Below are positions 17,407 to 27,020 of a stretch of 64,000 bases of DNA, piece after piece. Each line of letters starts with the position of its first letter. The stretch's first letter is position 1. Origin of the DNA: an uncultured Clostridia bacterium (lineage in GTDB: Bacteria > Bacillota > Clostridia > TANB77 > CAG-508). The stretch is from contig CALXXE010000008.1 in NCBI GenBank assembly GCA_944392605.1, positions 32,881 to 96,880 on the forward strand, given 5' to 3'. A program made the position numbers and the translations under genes. The notes under the pieces are model-generated. The model was not told where the DNA came from, searched no databases, and saw only the letters and a program-made list of their open reading frames with translations.

Positions 17407-18330
17407 TTAAAACTCATCTTCATTTGTCTCCATCTTCTTATCTTCTTGTTCTAACTTTTCTAGTTCTTCTAATTCTTGTTTGTGTTCTATTTCTTCTTCA
17501 TCAACTTTTTCAGCCTTGTTATCTTTTATTATTGTAATTTCACTTGCTGGATATTTCTTTGATACCAAATTATCTCCATCTTTTACTTTTACTCTAATAA
17601 TTTCTCTTAAAGTCTCTATATTATCAACTTCTCCTTCACCATCTGGTGTTTTAACAATAGCTCCAATACTTGGAAGTCTGTTTAATTTTTCCTCATAAAC
17701 ATCACTTTCGTATTTTAAGCAGCACATAAGTCTACCACAATTTCCTGATATTTTACTTGGATTAAGAGATAGATTTTGTTCTTTTGCCATCTTTATAGAA
17801 ACAGCTTCAAAATCTCTTAAGAATGTACAACAGCAAAGTTCTCTTCCGCAAACACCATTTCCACCTATTCTTTTTACTTCATCTCTCACACCAATTTGTC
17901 TTAATTCGATTCTAGTTTTATAAATTGCTGCTAAGTCTTTTACTAACTCTCTAAAATCTATTCTTCCATCAGCTGTAAAATAAAATAAGATTTTACTGTC
18001 ATCAAATTTATATTCTACATCTGTTAATGTCATAGCTAATCCATGTTCTTTTATTTTCTTTTGACAAGTTTTAAAAGCTTCTTTTTCTTTTCTTCTACAT
18101 TCTTCAAAATGTTTATGGTCTCTTCCATTTGCAATTCTAATAACCTTTTTTAAAGGTGCAACTATCTTTTCATCTTCAACAAAACGGTTAGGAATTACAA
18201 CTTCACCATACTCTTCACCTTGAGCAGTTTCAACTATTACTTTTACTCCCTTTTTTACTTTTAAATTTTTAGGATTAAAGAAATATATTTTACCTAATTT
18301 TTTAAATCTAACTCCTATTATATTTTTCAA
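17407..18330 (-). CDS. ricT: RicT / PSP1-domain protein (YaaT family)
   Basis: A 307-residue PSP1 protein with the conserved cysteine region GGNGVCGRELCCCTFLRDF and GNCGRLMCCLKYE. These residues bind iron-sulfur clusters in RicT, part of the RicA-RicF-RicT complex that assists RNase Y-dependent mRNA maturation and sporulation signalling in Bacillus. The start is taken as TTG at 18330, which follows GGGAGGAAGTAG and overlaps the holB stop (TTGA); an in-frame ATG at 18345 coincides with that ribosome-binding site. The acidic tail (EEEIEHKQELEELEKLEQED) is low complexity. The holB-ricT order is standard. Confidence 0.92.
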   Translation of the reverse strand: MKNIIGVRFKKLGKIYFFNPKNLKVKKGVKVIVETAQGEEYGEVVIPNRFVEDEKIVAPLKKVIRIANGRDHKHFEECRRKEKEAFKTCQKKIKEHGLAMTLTDVEYKFDDSKILFYFTADGRIDFRELVKDLAAIYKTRIELRQIGVRDEVKRIGGNGVCGRELCCCTFLRDFEAVSIKMAKEQNLSLNPSKISGNCGRLMCCLKYESDVYEEKLNRLPSIGAIVKTPDGEGEVDNIETLREIIRVKVKDGDNLVSKKYPASEITIIKDNKAEKVDEEEIEHKQELEELEKLEQEDKKMETNEDEF

Positions 18331-19214
18331 ACTACTTCCTCCCATATATTAAATAACATATTGTCTATACTCATATCATAATTTGCATTTTGATCAATTC
18401 TTCTCTTAGTATTTTCCACAATTTTTATACAATCTGTGTATTTCACATTTTCTTTTGATTTCTTTAATAGGATTATATTTATATAATCTAACATATCAAA
18501 TATTTCATCTTTTGAAGTATATAATATGTCCAATTTTTTTATTAAATCTATTAAGTCTTCTTTTTCTATATTTTCTATTGCTTGTTCAATTATTAAATAC
18601 TCTTCTTGTTTATCTTTAAGCTCTATTGCCTTTCCAATACTACCTTGAAATACATCTAACATATTGGAGGTAACATTCATATTATAATTTTCTTGTAAAT
18701 ATTTTTCCATCTCAGAATCACTGATAGAATTAAAATGTATAATCATGCATCTTGATTTTATTGTAGCAAGGAATTCATTTTCGTTTTCACCAATCAAGAT
18801 TATTGTTACAAATTCTGGTGGTTCTTCCAAAGTTTTTAATAATGCATTTTGTGCTTCTTTTGTCATAAAATCCGCATTATCAATTATATAAACCTTACTT
18901 CTAGATATAATTGGCTTTTCTTGTACTCCCTTTTGCATATTTCTAATCTGGTCAATTTTTATAGTATTTCCATCTGGTTCTACTATAAAGAAGTCGGGAT
19001 TATTTTGACCATCAAATTCTAGACAAGACTTACAATTATCACAGTATTTGTTATCACCTAAACAAAGAATAGCTTTTGCAAATTCTTTTGCTATCATCTT
19101 TTTACCAATTCCTGACTTGCCAACAAATAAATAGCTATGTGATACTTTATTATTATTTACTGATTCTTGTAATAAGTTTTTTATTTTATCATTTCCTAGA
19201 ATATTTTGAAACAT
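18327..19214 (-). CDS. holB: DNA polymerase III delta-prime subunit
   Basis: The 295-residue clamp-loader subunit shows a P-loop GKSGIGKKMIAKEF, a zinc module C-x-x-C-x-x-C (KYCDNCKSC), DNADFMTKEAQNALLKTLEE and the sensor KSRC. This is the canonical HolB pattern. It acts with tau and delta to load the beta clamp. Its stop overlaps the ricT start by four bases. Confidence 0.92.
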   Translation of the reverse strand: MFQNILGNDKIKNLLQESVNNNKVSHSYLFVGKSGIGKKMIAKEFAKAILCLGDNKYCDNCKSCLEFDGQNNPDFFIVEPDGNTIKIDQIRNMQKGVQEKPIISRSKVYIIDNADFMTKEAQNALLKTLEEPPEFVTIILIGENENEFLATIKSRCMIIHFNSISDSEMEKYLQENYNMNVTSNMLDVFQGSIGKAIELKDKQEEYLIIEQAIENIEKEDLIDLIKKLDILYTSKDEIFDMLDYINIILLKKSKENVKYTDCIKIVENTKRRIDQNANYDMSIDNMLFNIWEEVV

Positions 19215-19228
19215 TTAGTGTTCTCCTT

Positions 19229-19861
19229 TTATTCTACTTTACCCCATTTATCTAATGGCCAAATTCTGATTGCTACTGTGCTCTCTATTTTCTCTAATGG
19301 GATACAACCAAATGCTCTACAGTCTGTACTATGATTTCTATTATCTCCCATTGCAAATATACAATTTTCAGGTACAATAAAATCATCAAAGCCAACACCT
19401 TGAACATCTGTTACTATTCCATCTTGTAGATATGGCTCATCTAACTCTTCATCATTAATATATACTTTACCATCTTTTATCTGTACATGCTCACCAGGAA
19501 GTGCTATTACCCTTTTTATATAACTTCTTTTTCCTATCTCTAAAAAGTTTTTAACAAACCATTCCCAGCCATTTCTCTCTTCATACTGTGCTATTGGATT
19601 AGATACATCTATTTCAGATGGTGAATATTCCAGTTTTGCTGGTTCTTCAAAAGTTATTATCTCGCCTCTTTCAGGTAAAGTTTTTGTTGTTCTTCCCCAT
19701 CTATTTAACCATAATCTTTGATTTTGTTCCAAAGTTGGGTACATTGAACTCATCTGAACAACTGTTGGTGTTCCTATAAAATAACGAAATAACATTGCTA
19801 AGACCAATGCAATTATAATACAATATACCCATTCTAATACTTCTTTAACTGTTGAATTCAA
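19229..19861 (-). CDS. lepB: Signal peptidase I
   Basis: A 210-residue type I signal peptidase. It has one N-terminal membrane segment (about residues 10-28), the catalytic serine in S-M-Y-P (residue 39), the lysine in SYIKRVIALPG and the box GDNRNHSTDCRAFG. It cleaves signal peptides outside the membrane. It lies between a histidine kinase and holB in the same orientation. Confidence 0.95.
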   Translation of the reverse strand: MNSTVKEVLEWVYCIIIALVLAMLFRYFIGTPTVVQMSSMYPTLEQNQRLWLNRWGRTTKTLPERGEIITFEEPAKLEYSPSEIDVSNPIAQYEERNGWEWFVKNFLEIGKRSYIKRVIALPGEHVQIKDGKVYINDEELDEPYLQDGIVTDVQGVGFDDFIVPENCIFAMGDNRNHSTDCRAFGCIPLEKIESTVAIRIWPLDKWGKVE

Positions 19862-19934
19862 TTTTATCTCTCCCTTATTTTAACTTTAGTTTTTCTGACT
19901 TTTCTATTATACATTATTTTCTCAAATTTATCAA

Positions 19935-21391
19935 CTAAAATTCCTGCTTTGTTGGAATTCTAATTACAACTTCAGTACCTTGTCCCACTACGCTTTTAAT
20001 ATCTATACTTCCACCATTTTTATCAAGTATTTCTTTAGCAATAGAAAGTCCAAGTCCTGTTCCACCCATTTCTCTTGTACGGGCTTTATCTACACGATAA
20101 AATCTCTCAAAGATTCTTCCTAAATCTTCTTCAGGAATTCCTATTCCATTATCAAATACTTTAATATATGCATCATTATAAACAAATCCAACATATATCT
20201 TTATCTCTCCACCGATCTTGCGTATATTTTATACTGTTTGATAATATATTCAAAACAACTCTTTCTATATCATCTTTATTTGCATAAACTGGTGGCACAT
20301 CTGCTGTTACAAAACAATTTACTGTATGATTCTTTTTCTTTATCTCTATTCCTAGCTTGTCCTGACATTTTTTTACTAAATCGCCCAAATCAAAAGATTC
20401 TTTAGTTGCTGAATTCTTTTTATTATCATATCTTGAAAGAGTTAATAAATCTGTAACTAATCTTGCCATTCTTCTAGCTTCTGTTGCTATTACATTTAAG
20501 AACTTACTTTGTGTTTCTTTATCATACTCTCCTTCTAATAATGTATCTGCATATCCCATAATTGAAGTTATAGGTGTCTTTAATTCATGTGATACATCTG
20601 CAACTAATTCTTTTTGCATATTATCCAATTTTACATGTTCTGTAATATCTTGTATAACAGCAATTACACCATCTGGTCTTTCTGTATCATTTTTGAATGG
20701 TGCAAAAAACACATTCATATAATTGTCATCAACTCGTATTCTTTGTTCTGTTGATGTCCAATTCTCTAAATAAATAATTTTTTCCATATTAATATTTACA
20801 TCATATTTTTTAAATATCTGGTCAAAAGTTTCGTCCTCTGGTCTTATACTCAAAAATTTCTTAGCTGCTGGGTTTATTAATATAACTTCACCTTGTCTGT
20901 TAAATGCTATAATTCCATCTGTCATATGTAAAAGTATTGTTTCTATTTGGTTTTTCTGTGTTGAAACTTCACTTAATTTTTCTTTTAACTCAGTAGTCAT
21001 AAGTCCAAGGACATCTTCTAGGTTGTCCATGTCTGTTTTCTTTTTTGATTTTGTTTTCTTAACTCCATCTTTTGAATCTTCTTCTGCAATCTTTTCAGCA
21101 CTCTTTATTAATTTATTAATTGGATAAATTACAAATTTAGATAAAAATACAAATATAATAATTCCCACAATTAAAAATACTACTGTGCAAATTATTAATG
21201 CAAAAAATGTATTATATTTTATATTTATAACAATATCTGAAAGTTCTGCTAAATTCTCTAACGTTCCACTTTCTATTCCATTATTTAATACATTTAATGA
21301 ATATAAATAAAAACATCCGAAGTCCACCTATCAAAATTATTCCTACTAAGAAAAATACTAATATAATTTTAAACTGTATACTTTTAATCAT
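19935..21391 (-). CDS. PAS-containing sensor histidine kinase with two CGG +1 recoding sites
   Basis: Read with two single-base skips, this gives one 484-residue kinase. It has a first membrane segment (IILVFFLVGIILIGG), an outer loop, a second segment (TFFALIICTVVFLIVGIIIF), HAMP, a PAS domain (GIIAFNRQGEVILINPAAKK-like), the H-box SHELKTPITSIMGYA, the N-box ILSNSIKYT, then DNGIGIP, FYRVDKARTREM and GTGLGLSIAKEIL. The zero frame lacks the ATP lid and the first membrane segment. Sites are CGG at 21317-21319 and 20212-20214. The ATG at 21391 follows AGAGGT, 14 bases after murG. Architecture resembles WalK/PhoR. No response regulator lies in the window. Confidence 0.85.
20212..20214 (-). other. 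CGG +1 recoding site in the histidine kinase ATP-binding domain
   Basis: Zero frame: ...AAA TAT ACG CAA GAT CGG TGG AGA..., which soon leaves the family pattern and stops at 20176. Skipping the C gives K-Y-T-Q-D-G-G-E-I-K-I-Y-V, the expected continuation of a HATPase domain, then all remaining ATP-binding boxes through a stop at 19935. Codon arithmetic fits on both sides. Confidence 0.85.
21317..21319 (-). other. CGG +1 recoding site in the histidine kinase N terminus
   Basis: From the ATG at 21391 the frame is M-I-K-S-I-Q-F... to G-G-L, then CGG. Without a skip it stops within about 13 codons. Skipping the C yields G-C-F-Y-L-Y-S-L-N-V and joins the frame of the rest of the kinase. AGGTGGA just upstream of CTT-CGG resembles the spacing of the prfB frameshift stimulator; other sites lack this. 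Confidence 0.78.
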
Positions 21392-21405
21392 CGTTCTATT
21401 TACCT

Positions 21406-22521
21406 CTATTTTACCAATTTTTCTATTTCCTCATATATTTTTTCTTCTGCATCTACTGTTGATATTTTTAATGCGTTTTCTCCCATTTTTCTCATTTCAT
21501 CTTTATCTAAAACAATTTCTTCTATTGCTTTATTTAATTTTTCGCCATTTATTTCATCATTTAATATTATCTTAGCCGCTCCCACATTTTCCAATGCTTT
21601 TGCATTATACAATTGATGATTATGGCTTACATTAGGAAGAGGAACTAATATCGATGGTTTTCCTAAATTTGATATTTCTGTAATTGTCATTGCACCACTT
21701 CTAGAAACAATACAATCAACCACATTCATAAGCTCTTCCATATTATATATATATGGCATAATTTTCATATTTGGTATATTGTTAATATTTAAACTTAAAT
21801 TTTCTAATTCTTCTTTTATATTATCAAATTGTTTTGGTCCTGTTGCCCAAATCATTTGATAATCTTTATTCTTTTTATCTTTTATTATTTCTACGATTGT
21901 ATCATTAATCTTCTTAGCACCTTGACTTCCACCAAATACTAACACTATTGGCTTATTTATATCTAAATCTACTCCATATATTATTCTATTTTTTTCTTCA
22001 TTCGAATACTTTCTTTTTTTTATCTTTACAGGTGTTCCTGTAAAAACAACATTCTTACAGTTTTTAATTCTTGGTACAGCATCTTTAAAAGAAACAAGTA
22101 TTGTATTTGTTTTCTTAGCTAGCATTTTAACAGCTTTTCCTGGAAACGCATTAGATTCATGTAACAATGTTGGAACTTTCAAACTATGTGCAGCAGTAAT
22201 TGTTGCTCCACAAATATATCCACCTGTTCCTATTACTATATCTGGCTTAAATTCTTTTATTATCTTTTTCGCTTCTCCGAAACCTTTTAGTGTCTTATAC
22301 ATTTTCTTTAAATTTTCTATTGATATTTCTTTACTTAAACCATAAGCATCTATTGTTTTTAATTTATATCCTGCTCTTGGAACTAAGTCATTTTCTAATC
22401 CTCTTGTTGTTCCAATAAATATAATTTCAGAATCTTTTTGTTCTTTTTTTATTTTATTTGCTATTGCAAGACCTGGATTAATATGTCCTGCCGTTCCTGC
22501 TGCTGCAATTATAACTTTCAT
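21406..22521 (-). CDS. murG: UDP-N-acetylglucosamine transferase MurG
   Basis: A 371-residue glycosyltransferase that converts lipid I to lipid II at the inner face of the membrane. It has the glycine-rich AAAGTAGHINPGLAIA at the N terminus, IGTGGYICG, LLHESNAFPGKA, LVFGGSQGAKKIN and VSRSGAMTITEI (donor-binding region). Length and order are normal and no in-frame CGG occurs. It follows ftsW after a hairpin spacer and precedes the histidine kinase. Confidence 0.96.
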   Translation of the reverse strand: MKVIIAAAGTAGHINPGLAIANKIKKEQKDSEIIFIGTTRGLENDLVPRAGYKLKTIDAYGLSKEISIENLKKMYKTLKGFGEAKKIIKEFKPDIVIGTGGYICGATITAAHSLKVPTLLHESNAFPGKAVKMLAKKTNTILVSFKDAVPRIKNCKNVVFTGTPVKIKKRKYSNEEKNRIIYGVDLDINKPIVLVFGGSQGAKKINDTIVEIIKDKKNKDYQMIWATGPKQFDNIKEELENLSLNINNIPNMKIMPYIYNMEELMNVVDCIVSRSGAMTITEISNLGKPSILVPLPNVSHNHQLYNAKALENVGAAKIILNDEINGEKLNKAIEEIVLDKDEMRKMGENALKISTVDAEEKIYEEIEKLVK

Positions 22522-22548
22522 ATTTTACCTCCATATTTTATGAAATAA

Positions 22549-22584
22549 GAGACACTTTTATTATATATATTTCCAAAGTGTCTC
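22549..22584. terminator. 10-bp hairpin between ftsW and murG
   Basis: GAGACACTTT (22549-22558) pairs with AAAGTGTCTC (22575-22584). The U-run on the minus strand is weak (TTATTT), so it may only attenuate or process the ftsW-murG mRNA rather than end it. On the plus strand it is followed by AAAATTTTTA. Confidence 0.5.
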
Positions 22585-22591
22585 AAAATTT

Positions 22592-23723
22592 TTATTCTTT
22601 TGCTGATGCTCTTGATATATTTAATAAAATTCCCATCTCACACAATAATATAAATAATGCAGTACCACCGGTAACTAAAGAACGGAAGTGGCATTCCTGT
22701 TGCTGGCATTGATGATGTTACAACTGCTATATTTATAACTACTTGAATTGCAATTAATGCTGTTATACCAATTGCAAGTAAACTTCCAAACATATCTGGT
22801 GCTTTCATTGCAATTAATATACCTCTCCAAATTAGTATTGCAAATAATATTATTACTACCACACAACCAATAAATCCTAATTCCTCTCCTAAGATTGAAA
22901 AAATAAAATCATTGTGAGGCTCTGGTATGTATAAATATTTTTGTTTACTTTCACCTAATCCTGCTCCAAATAGACCTCCTGAACCAATTGCATATAAACT
23001 CTGAATAACTTGCCAACCATCTCCTGTTGCATCCTTCCATGGATCTAAGAACGTTATTACCCTTTGTAAACGATACGGTTCTTTTACTATCAAAAATATT
23101 GCTGCAGGTATTCCAAAGATTCCACCAGTAGCTAGGAAATGCCAGAATTTGCAACCAGCCATAATCATCATAACTGAACAAATACCAATAATAACAATTG
23201 ATGCGCTAAAGTGTGGCTCTAATAGAAGTAATACTATAATCGGTGCAAGAAAAAGTATGTGTTTTATGAAACCTTTTCCATATTTTGAAAGTTCATCTCT
23301 ATTTTTCACTAAAATTCCTGCATAAAATATAATCATTAATATTTTTACTATTTCAGAAGGTTGAACTGATAACGTATCTGTAACATAAATCCATCTTTTT
23401 GCTCCATTTATAGTTCTTCCTGCTACAAGTACTAATGCAAGTAAAATAAATGCTATTACCCATGCATATTTATAAAACTTCTGATAAAATCTATAATCTA
23501 TTTTAGATATAAATAGCATCGCAATTATTCCAAGCACTGCAAAAATAAGCTGTTTAGAGAAATATGAATAACTATTTCCATCTTCTGCTAGTGCTGACGG
23601 TGAACTTGCAGAAAGTACCATAATTAAGCCAATTGATAACAACAATAAAATAGTTATTACCAAGGTAAAATCTATTGGATTATTTACAAAGCTTGAAAAA
23701 GTTTTGTTCTTCTTTTTTGCCAT
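22592..23723 (-). CDS. ftsW: Lipid II polymerase FtsW/RodA/SpoVE family, with a CGG +1 recoding site
   Basis: With one base skipped the gene encodes a 376-residue SEDS protein with about ten membrane segments. It includes QLIFAVLGIIAML, VAGRTINGAKRWI, LSVQPSEIVKI, LLLEPHFSASIV, PYRLQRVITFLDPW, GEELGFIG and the conserved GMPLPFFSYGGTALF. In the zero frame the last conserved motif is broken after FFSY and a non-homologous end stops at 22638. The +1 frame adds SYGGTALFIILCEMGILLN and a stop at 22592. SEDS proteins polymerise glycan strands with a class B PBP. Confidence 0.93.
22668..22670 (-). other. CGG +1 recoding site in ftsW
   Basis: Sequence TTC TTT AGT TAC CGG TGG TAC: skipping the C gives F-F-S-Y-G-G-T-A-L-F, the near-universal SYGG motif of SEDS proteins. 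Decoding CGGT as one glycine gives the same result. This site is the best test of residue identity because both glycines are conserved. Confidence 0.9.
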
Positions 23724-23764
23724 ATAAATTTCTTCCTTCCTTAACTTTTGTTTCTATTTTAATT

Positions 23765-24745
23765 TTATATTATTACAAGTCCAATTATACATAGTAATAA
23801 TGTTACTAAACTAAATACTATTACAACTTTGTTTTCTTTCCATCCTGATAATTCAAAGTGATGATGTATTGGTGTCATTTTAAATACTCTATTTCCTGTC
23901 TTTTTAAAGTATACAACTTGAATAATTACTGATAATGTTTCAATTACTGGAACTAGTGCAATTACTAATAATAATAATGGCATTTTTAGATATAGTGCCA
24001 TAGCTGAAACTACTCCACCTAAAAGAAGTGAACCAGTATCACCCATAAATACTTTTGCAGGATGTAAATTAAACATTAAAAATCCTAAAACTGCACCTAT
24101 TACAACACTTCCAAAAATAGATATTTCTTGATGTCCAAACAATATTCCTATAATTGTAAGACATGTAATTATAATTGCACTCACACTAGATGCAAGACCA
24201 TCAATTCCATCTGTTAAATTAACAGCATTTGTTGTTCCTAGTATTACAAGTATAGCAAATGGAATATAAATGTATATTGGTAATGTTATATATCCTTTCA
24301 TAAAAGGAATATAAGTTTCTGTTCCTATATGTAATCCATATACTAAATAAACAACATATGCTACTGATATTATCAATAGTCCTAACATTTTATAACTTGG
24401 TTTTAATCCCTTTGTGTTTTTCAATACTAACTTTTTAAAGTCATCTATAAAACCAATTAATCCAAATCCTATTGTAAGTAATAATATCGGAAGTAAATTA
24501 TGTGCCAAGTCTCCCTGATTATTTACACTTAGGAATACATATGCTCCTGTTATTACTAGTATCATGGAGATAATCATCATTATTCCACCCATTGTAGGTG
24601 TTCCTTGTTTTTTTAGATGAGACTTTGGTCCATCTTCTCTTTCTATTTGTCCTACTTTAAATTTTCTAAGTATAGGAATAATAATCATTCCTAATATAAC
24701 TGTTACAAAAAATGATATAATTAATAGTGATGTTTCTATTTCCAT
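23765..24745 (-). CDS. mraY: Phospho-N-acetylmuramoyl-pentapeptide transferase MraY
   Basis: An integral membrane enzyme of about 326 residues that makes lipid I. It has KKQGTPTMGGIMMI, the metal-binding GFIDDFKKL, NAVNLTDGIDGLASS, VFMGDTGSLLLGG and TPIHHHFELSGW, in the order typical of the family, with about ten membrane segments. The ATG at 24745 is preferred because GAAAGG lies upstream, within a longer TTG-started frame. No in-frame CGG. Confidence 0.96.
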   Translation of the reverse strand: MEIETSLLIISFFVTVILGMIIIPILRKFKVGQIEREDGPKSHLKKQGTPTMGGIMMIISMILVITGAYVFLSVNNQGDLAHNLLPILLLTIGFGLIGFIDDFKKLVLKNTKGLKPSYKMLGLLIISVAYVVYLVYGLHIGTETYIPFMKGYITLPIYIYIPFAILVILGTTNAVNLTDGIDGLASSVSAIIITCLTIIGILFGHQEISIFGSVVIGAVLGFLMFNLHPAKVFMGDTGSLLLGGVVSAMALYLKMPLLLLVIALVPVIETLSVIIQVVYFKKTGNRVFKMTPIHHHFELSGWKENKVVIVFSLVTLLLCIIGLVII

Positions 24746-24785
24746 TATTTTAAACCTTTCCAAAGACAGAAAATAATTCTATCCT

Positions 24786-26258
24786 CTATTTTATTTCTTT
24801 TGTTATTTCTTTAACTATTTCTCTTTCATCAAATGGTATTTTTTCACCATCTATTTCTTGATACATTTCATGGCCTTTTCCTGCAATTACCACAGCATCT
24901 ATTTTACTTGCCATTTTAATAGCCTCTCTTATAGCTTCTTTTCTATCTAGCACAACTGAATATTTTCCTTTTGTCTTCTTTATACCTACTTCTATTTGAT
25001 TAGCAATGTCTTGTGGGTCTTCGTTTCTTGCATTGTCTGTTGTAATAAATGTATAGTCTGCAACTCTTCCTGCTATTTCTCCCATTATAGGTCTTTTGCT
25101 AGAATCTCTATTTCCACCACAACCAAACACACAAATCACTTTTCCTCTTGTATATATTTTAACTGTTTTTAATATGCTCTCTAAACTTTCTGGCGTATGT
25201 GCATAATCTATCATAATTGGTATTTCTAATTTATTATCAACCATTTCTGATCTTCCAGGCACTCTTACTTCTAATAGAGCTTCTTTTATAATTTCTGGTG
25301 ATATATTAAACTTTTTAGCTACACAAATAGCTGCAAGAGAATTATAAACACTAAACCTTCCAGGTATTCCTGTTTTTACTCTTTCATTTCTATCTGTTAA
25401 TTTTACTTTAAAATCTGCATAAGTATTTGTTACTGTAACATCTCTTGCCATTACATTTGCAAAATTATCTATTCCAAATGTTGTAATATCACTTTTTGGA
25501 AATAGTCTTGGTATCTTTGCTCCTTGAACATCGTCACTATTTACTATTCCTACTTTACACATTTGAAATAACTTTAGTTTTGATTGTAAATAATCCTCCA
25601 TTGTAGGATGTTCTATTTTGCTTATGTGATCCTCTGAAAAATTAGTAAATACTGCAATATCAAAATCACATCCTGTCACTCTATGAAGTTTTAAACTTTG
25701 TGAAGATACTTCCATTACAACAACTTCTACTTTTTCTTCAACCATCTTACTAAATAATTGTTGTAACTCTAAACTTTCTGGAGTTGTTCTATCGTTTGTC
25801 TTTATTTTCTTTCCATTTATACAAGTTTCTAAGGTTCCGATCAAACCTACTTTCTTTCCTGCTCTTTCTAAGATTTCTTTTATCATATATGAAGTTGTTG
25901 TTTTTCCTTTTGTTCCTGTTATTCCAATTAATTTAAATTTCTTAGAAGGATTTTTATAAAAATTACATGAAACTATTGATAATGCTTCTCTTGTATCTTT
26001 TGCCATAATAACAACAGTGTCAGATTTTACTTTAAAAGATTTTAAATCACAACCTTCTTCTATTAGAATTGCTGTTGCACCTTTTTTTATTGCTTCATTT
26101 ATAAATTCATGTCCGTCATATTCAAAACCTTTTATTGCAACAAACAAATCTCCTTCTTCTACATTATTTGAATTACAAGCAATGTTTTTTATTTCAAAAT
26201 CTAAATTACCTCTTGCTTTTAATCCTTCCAAGCCAATTAACAAATCTTTTAATTTCAT
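24786..26258 (-). CDS. murE: UDP-MurNAc-tripeptide synthetase MurE
   Basis: A 490-residue Mur ligase with ATP-binding IGITGTKGKTTTSYMI, TNDRTTPESLELQQLF, VMEVSSQSLKLHRVTGCDF, the DYAHTPESL motif and FGCGGNRDSSKRPIMGEIA. It adds the third amino acid to the stem peptide. The DNARNED segment near residue 415 matches the DNPR-type signature read by diaminopimelate-adding enzymes, with A in place of P, so mDAP is likely. Part of the leftward cell-wall operon. Confidence 0.95.
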   Translation of the reverse strand: MKLKDLLIGLEGLKARGNLDFEIKNIACNSNNVEEGDLFVAIKGFEYDGHEFINEAIKKGATAILIEEGCDLKSFKVKSDTVVIMAKDTREALSIVSCNFYKNPSKKFKLIGITGTKGKTTTSYMIKEILERAGKKVGLIGTLETCINGKKIKTNDRTTPESLELQQLFSKMVEEKVEVVVMEVSSQSLKLHRVTGCDFDIAVFTNFSEDHISKIEHPTMEDYLQSKLKLFQMCKVGIVNSDDVQGAKIPRLFPKSDITTFGIDNFANVMARDVTVTNTYADFKVKLTDRNERVKTGIPGRFSVYNSLAAICVAKKFNISPEIIKEALLEVRVPGRSEMVDNKLEIPIMIDYAHTPESLESILKTVKIYTRGKVICVFGCGGNRDSSKRPIMGEIAGRVADYTFITTDNARNEDPQDIANQIEVGIKKTKGKYSVVLDRKEAIREAIKMASKIDAVVIAGKGHEMYQEIDGEKIPFDEREIVKEITKEIK

Positions 26259-26334
26259 AATCCTAAATCCTTTCGATTATTAATAATCATAGTCACAAAA
26301 TCTTGTTTACAATTTCCGGTATATTATACATCTT

Positions 26335-26961
26335 TTATACTTTTTTGTATAGACCTTTTTTAGCTTTAATAGCACCTATTATTCCAGCTACTATCACCAC
26401 AGCTATTGTTGCTGTAACTAATTGATTCATTCCCATTGATAATTGTAAAGCTTCAAATACTTTTCCTTGTCCTGGTATAATACTAACCCAAGTAAGTAAA
26501 TTAAATCCAAAGAATATAATTGCTGTTTTTACTAAAATTGCTGAAATAGATGCTAATATATAATTTTTCTTTTTTTCTACATATATTTTTCTATATAAAT
26601 AAACAAGTGCAAAGTTTCCAAGCCAAATTGCTGGTATCATATAAACTGTATATATAGATGCAGTTTTAAAAATAAATCCACTGCATATTGCTGATATACT
26701 AGGAAGTGTTATTATTCCTATAATTTTCTTATATCCTTTCAAGTTAATTCCTGCAAATATTAAAGCTATATTTACAATGCTTCCTACTACATATTGTGAA
26801 TTGGTAGCTATAAAACTTGTTTTTCCAAAAACTATTTGTAATAATTGTGGTACTATAAAAGGCGTTAATAATGCTCCAATTGCAATTAAAACAGTTACTA
26901 CTATTTCAGTTCTTTTACTTAAATCTACTAATTTTAGATCAAAACAATTTTCTTTTTCCAT
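26335..26961 (-). CDS. Six-pass membrane protein of unknown function
   Basis: The 208-residue protein has about six hydrophobic segments (for example EIVVTVLIAIGALLTPFIV, NIALIFAGINL, MIPAIWLGNFALVYLY, LVTATIAVVIVAGIIGAI) and a short charged N terminus. It resembles substrate-binding subunits of ECF-type transporters in layout, but no specificity motif is recognised. It sits between the PASTA PBP and murE in the cell-wall cluster, which is not a standard dcw position. Confidence 0.5.
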   Translation of the reverse strand: MEKENCFDLKLVDLSKRTEIVVTVLIAIGALLTPFIVPQLLQIVFGKTSFIATNSQYVVGSIVNIALIFAGINLKGYKKIIGIITLPSISAICSGFIFKTASIYTVYMIPAIWLGNFALVYLYRKIYVEKKKNYILASISAILVKTAIIFFGFNLLTWVSIIPGQGKVFEALQLSMGMNQLVTATIAVVIVAGIIGAIKAKKGLYKKV

Positions 26962-27020
26962 AAAATTCTACCTTCTTTCTTCCCTTCATACTATATCACA
27001 CTTTTTTCAAAAAATCCATC

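Noticed and set aside
21300-21330. A prfB-like Shine-Dalgarno-stimulated frameshift as the general mechanism
   Set aside because: Only the first kinase site (and weakly the collagen site) has a purine-rich motif at the right distance; the others do not.
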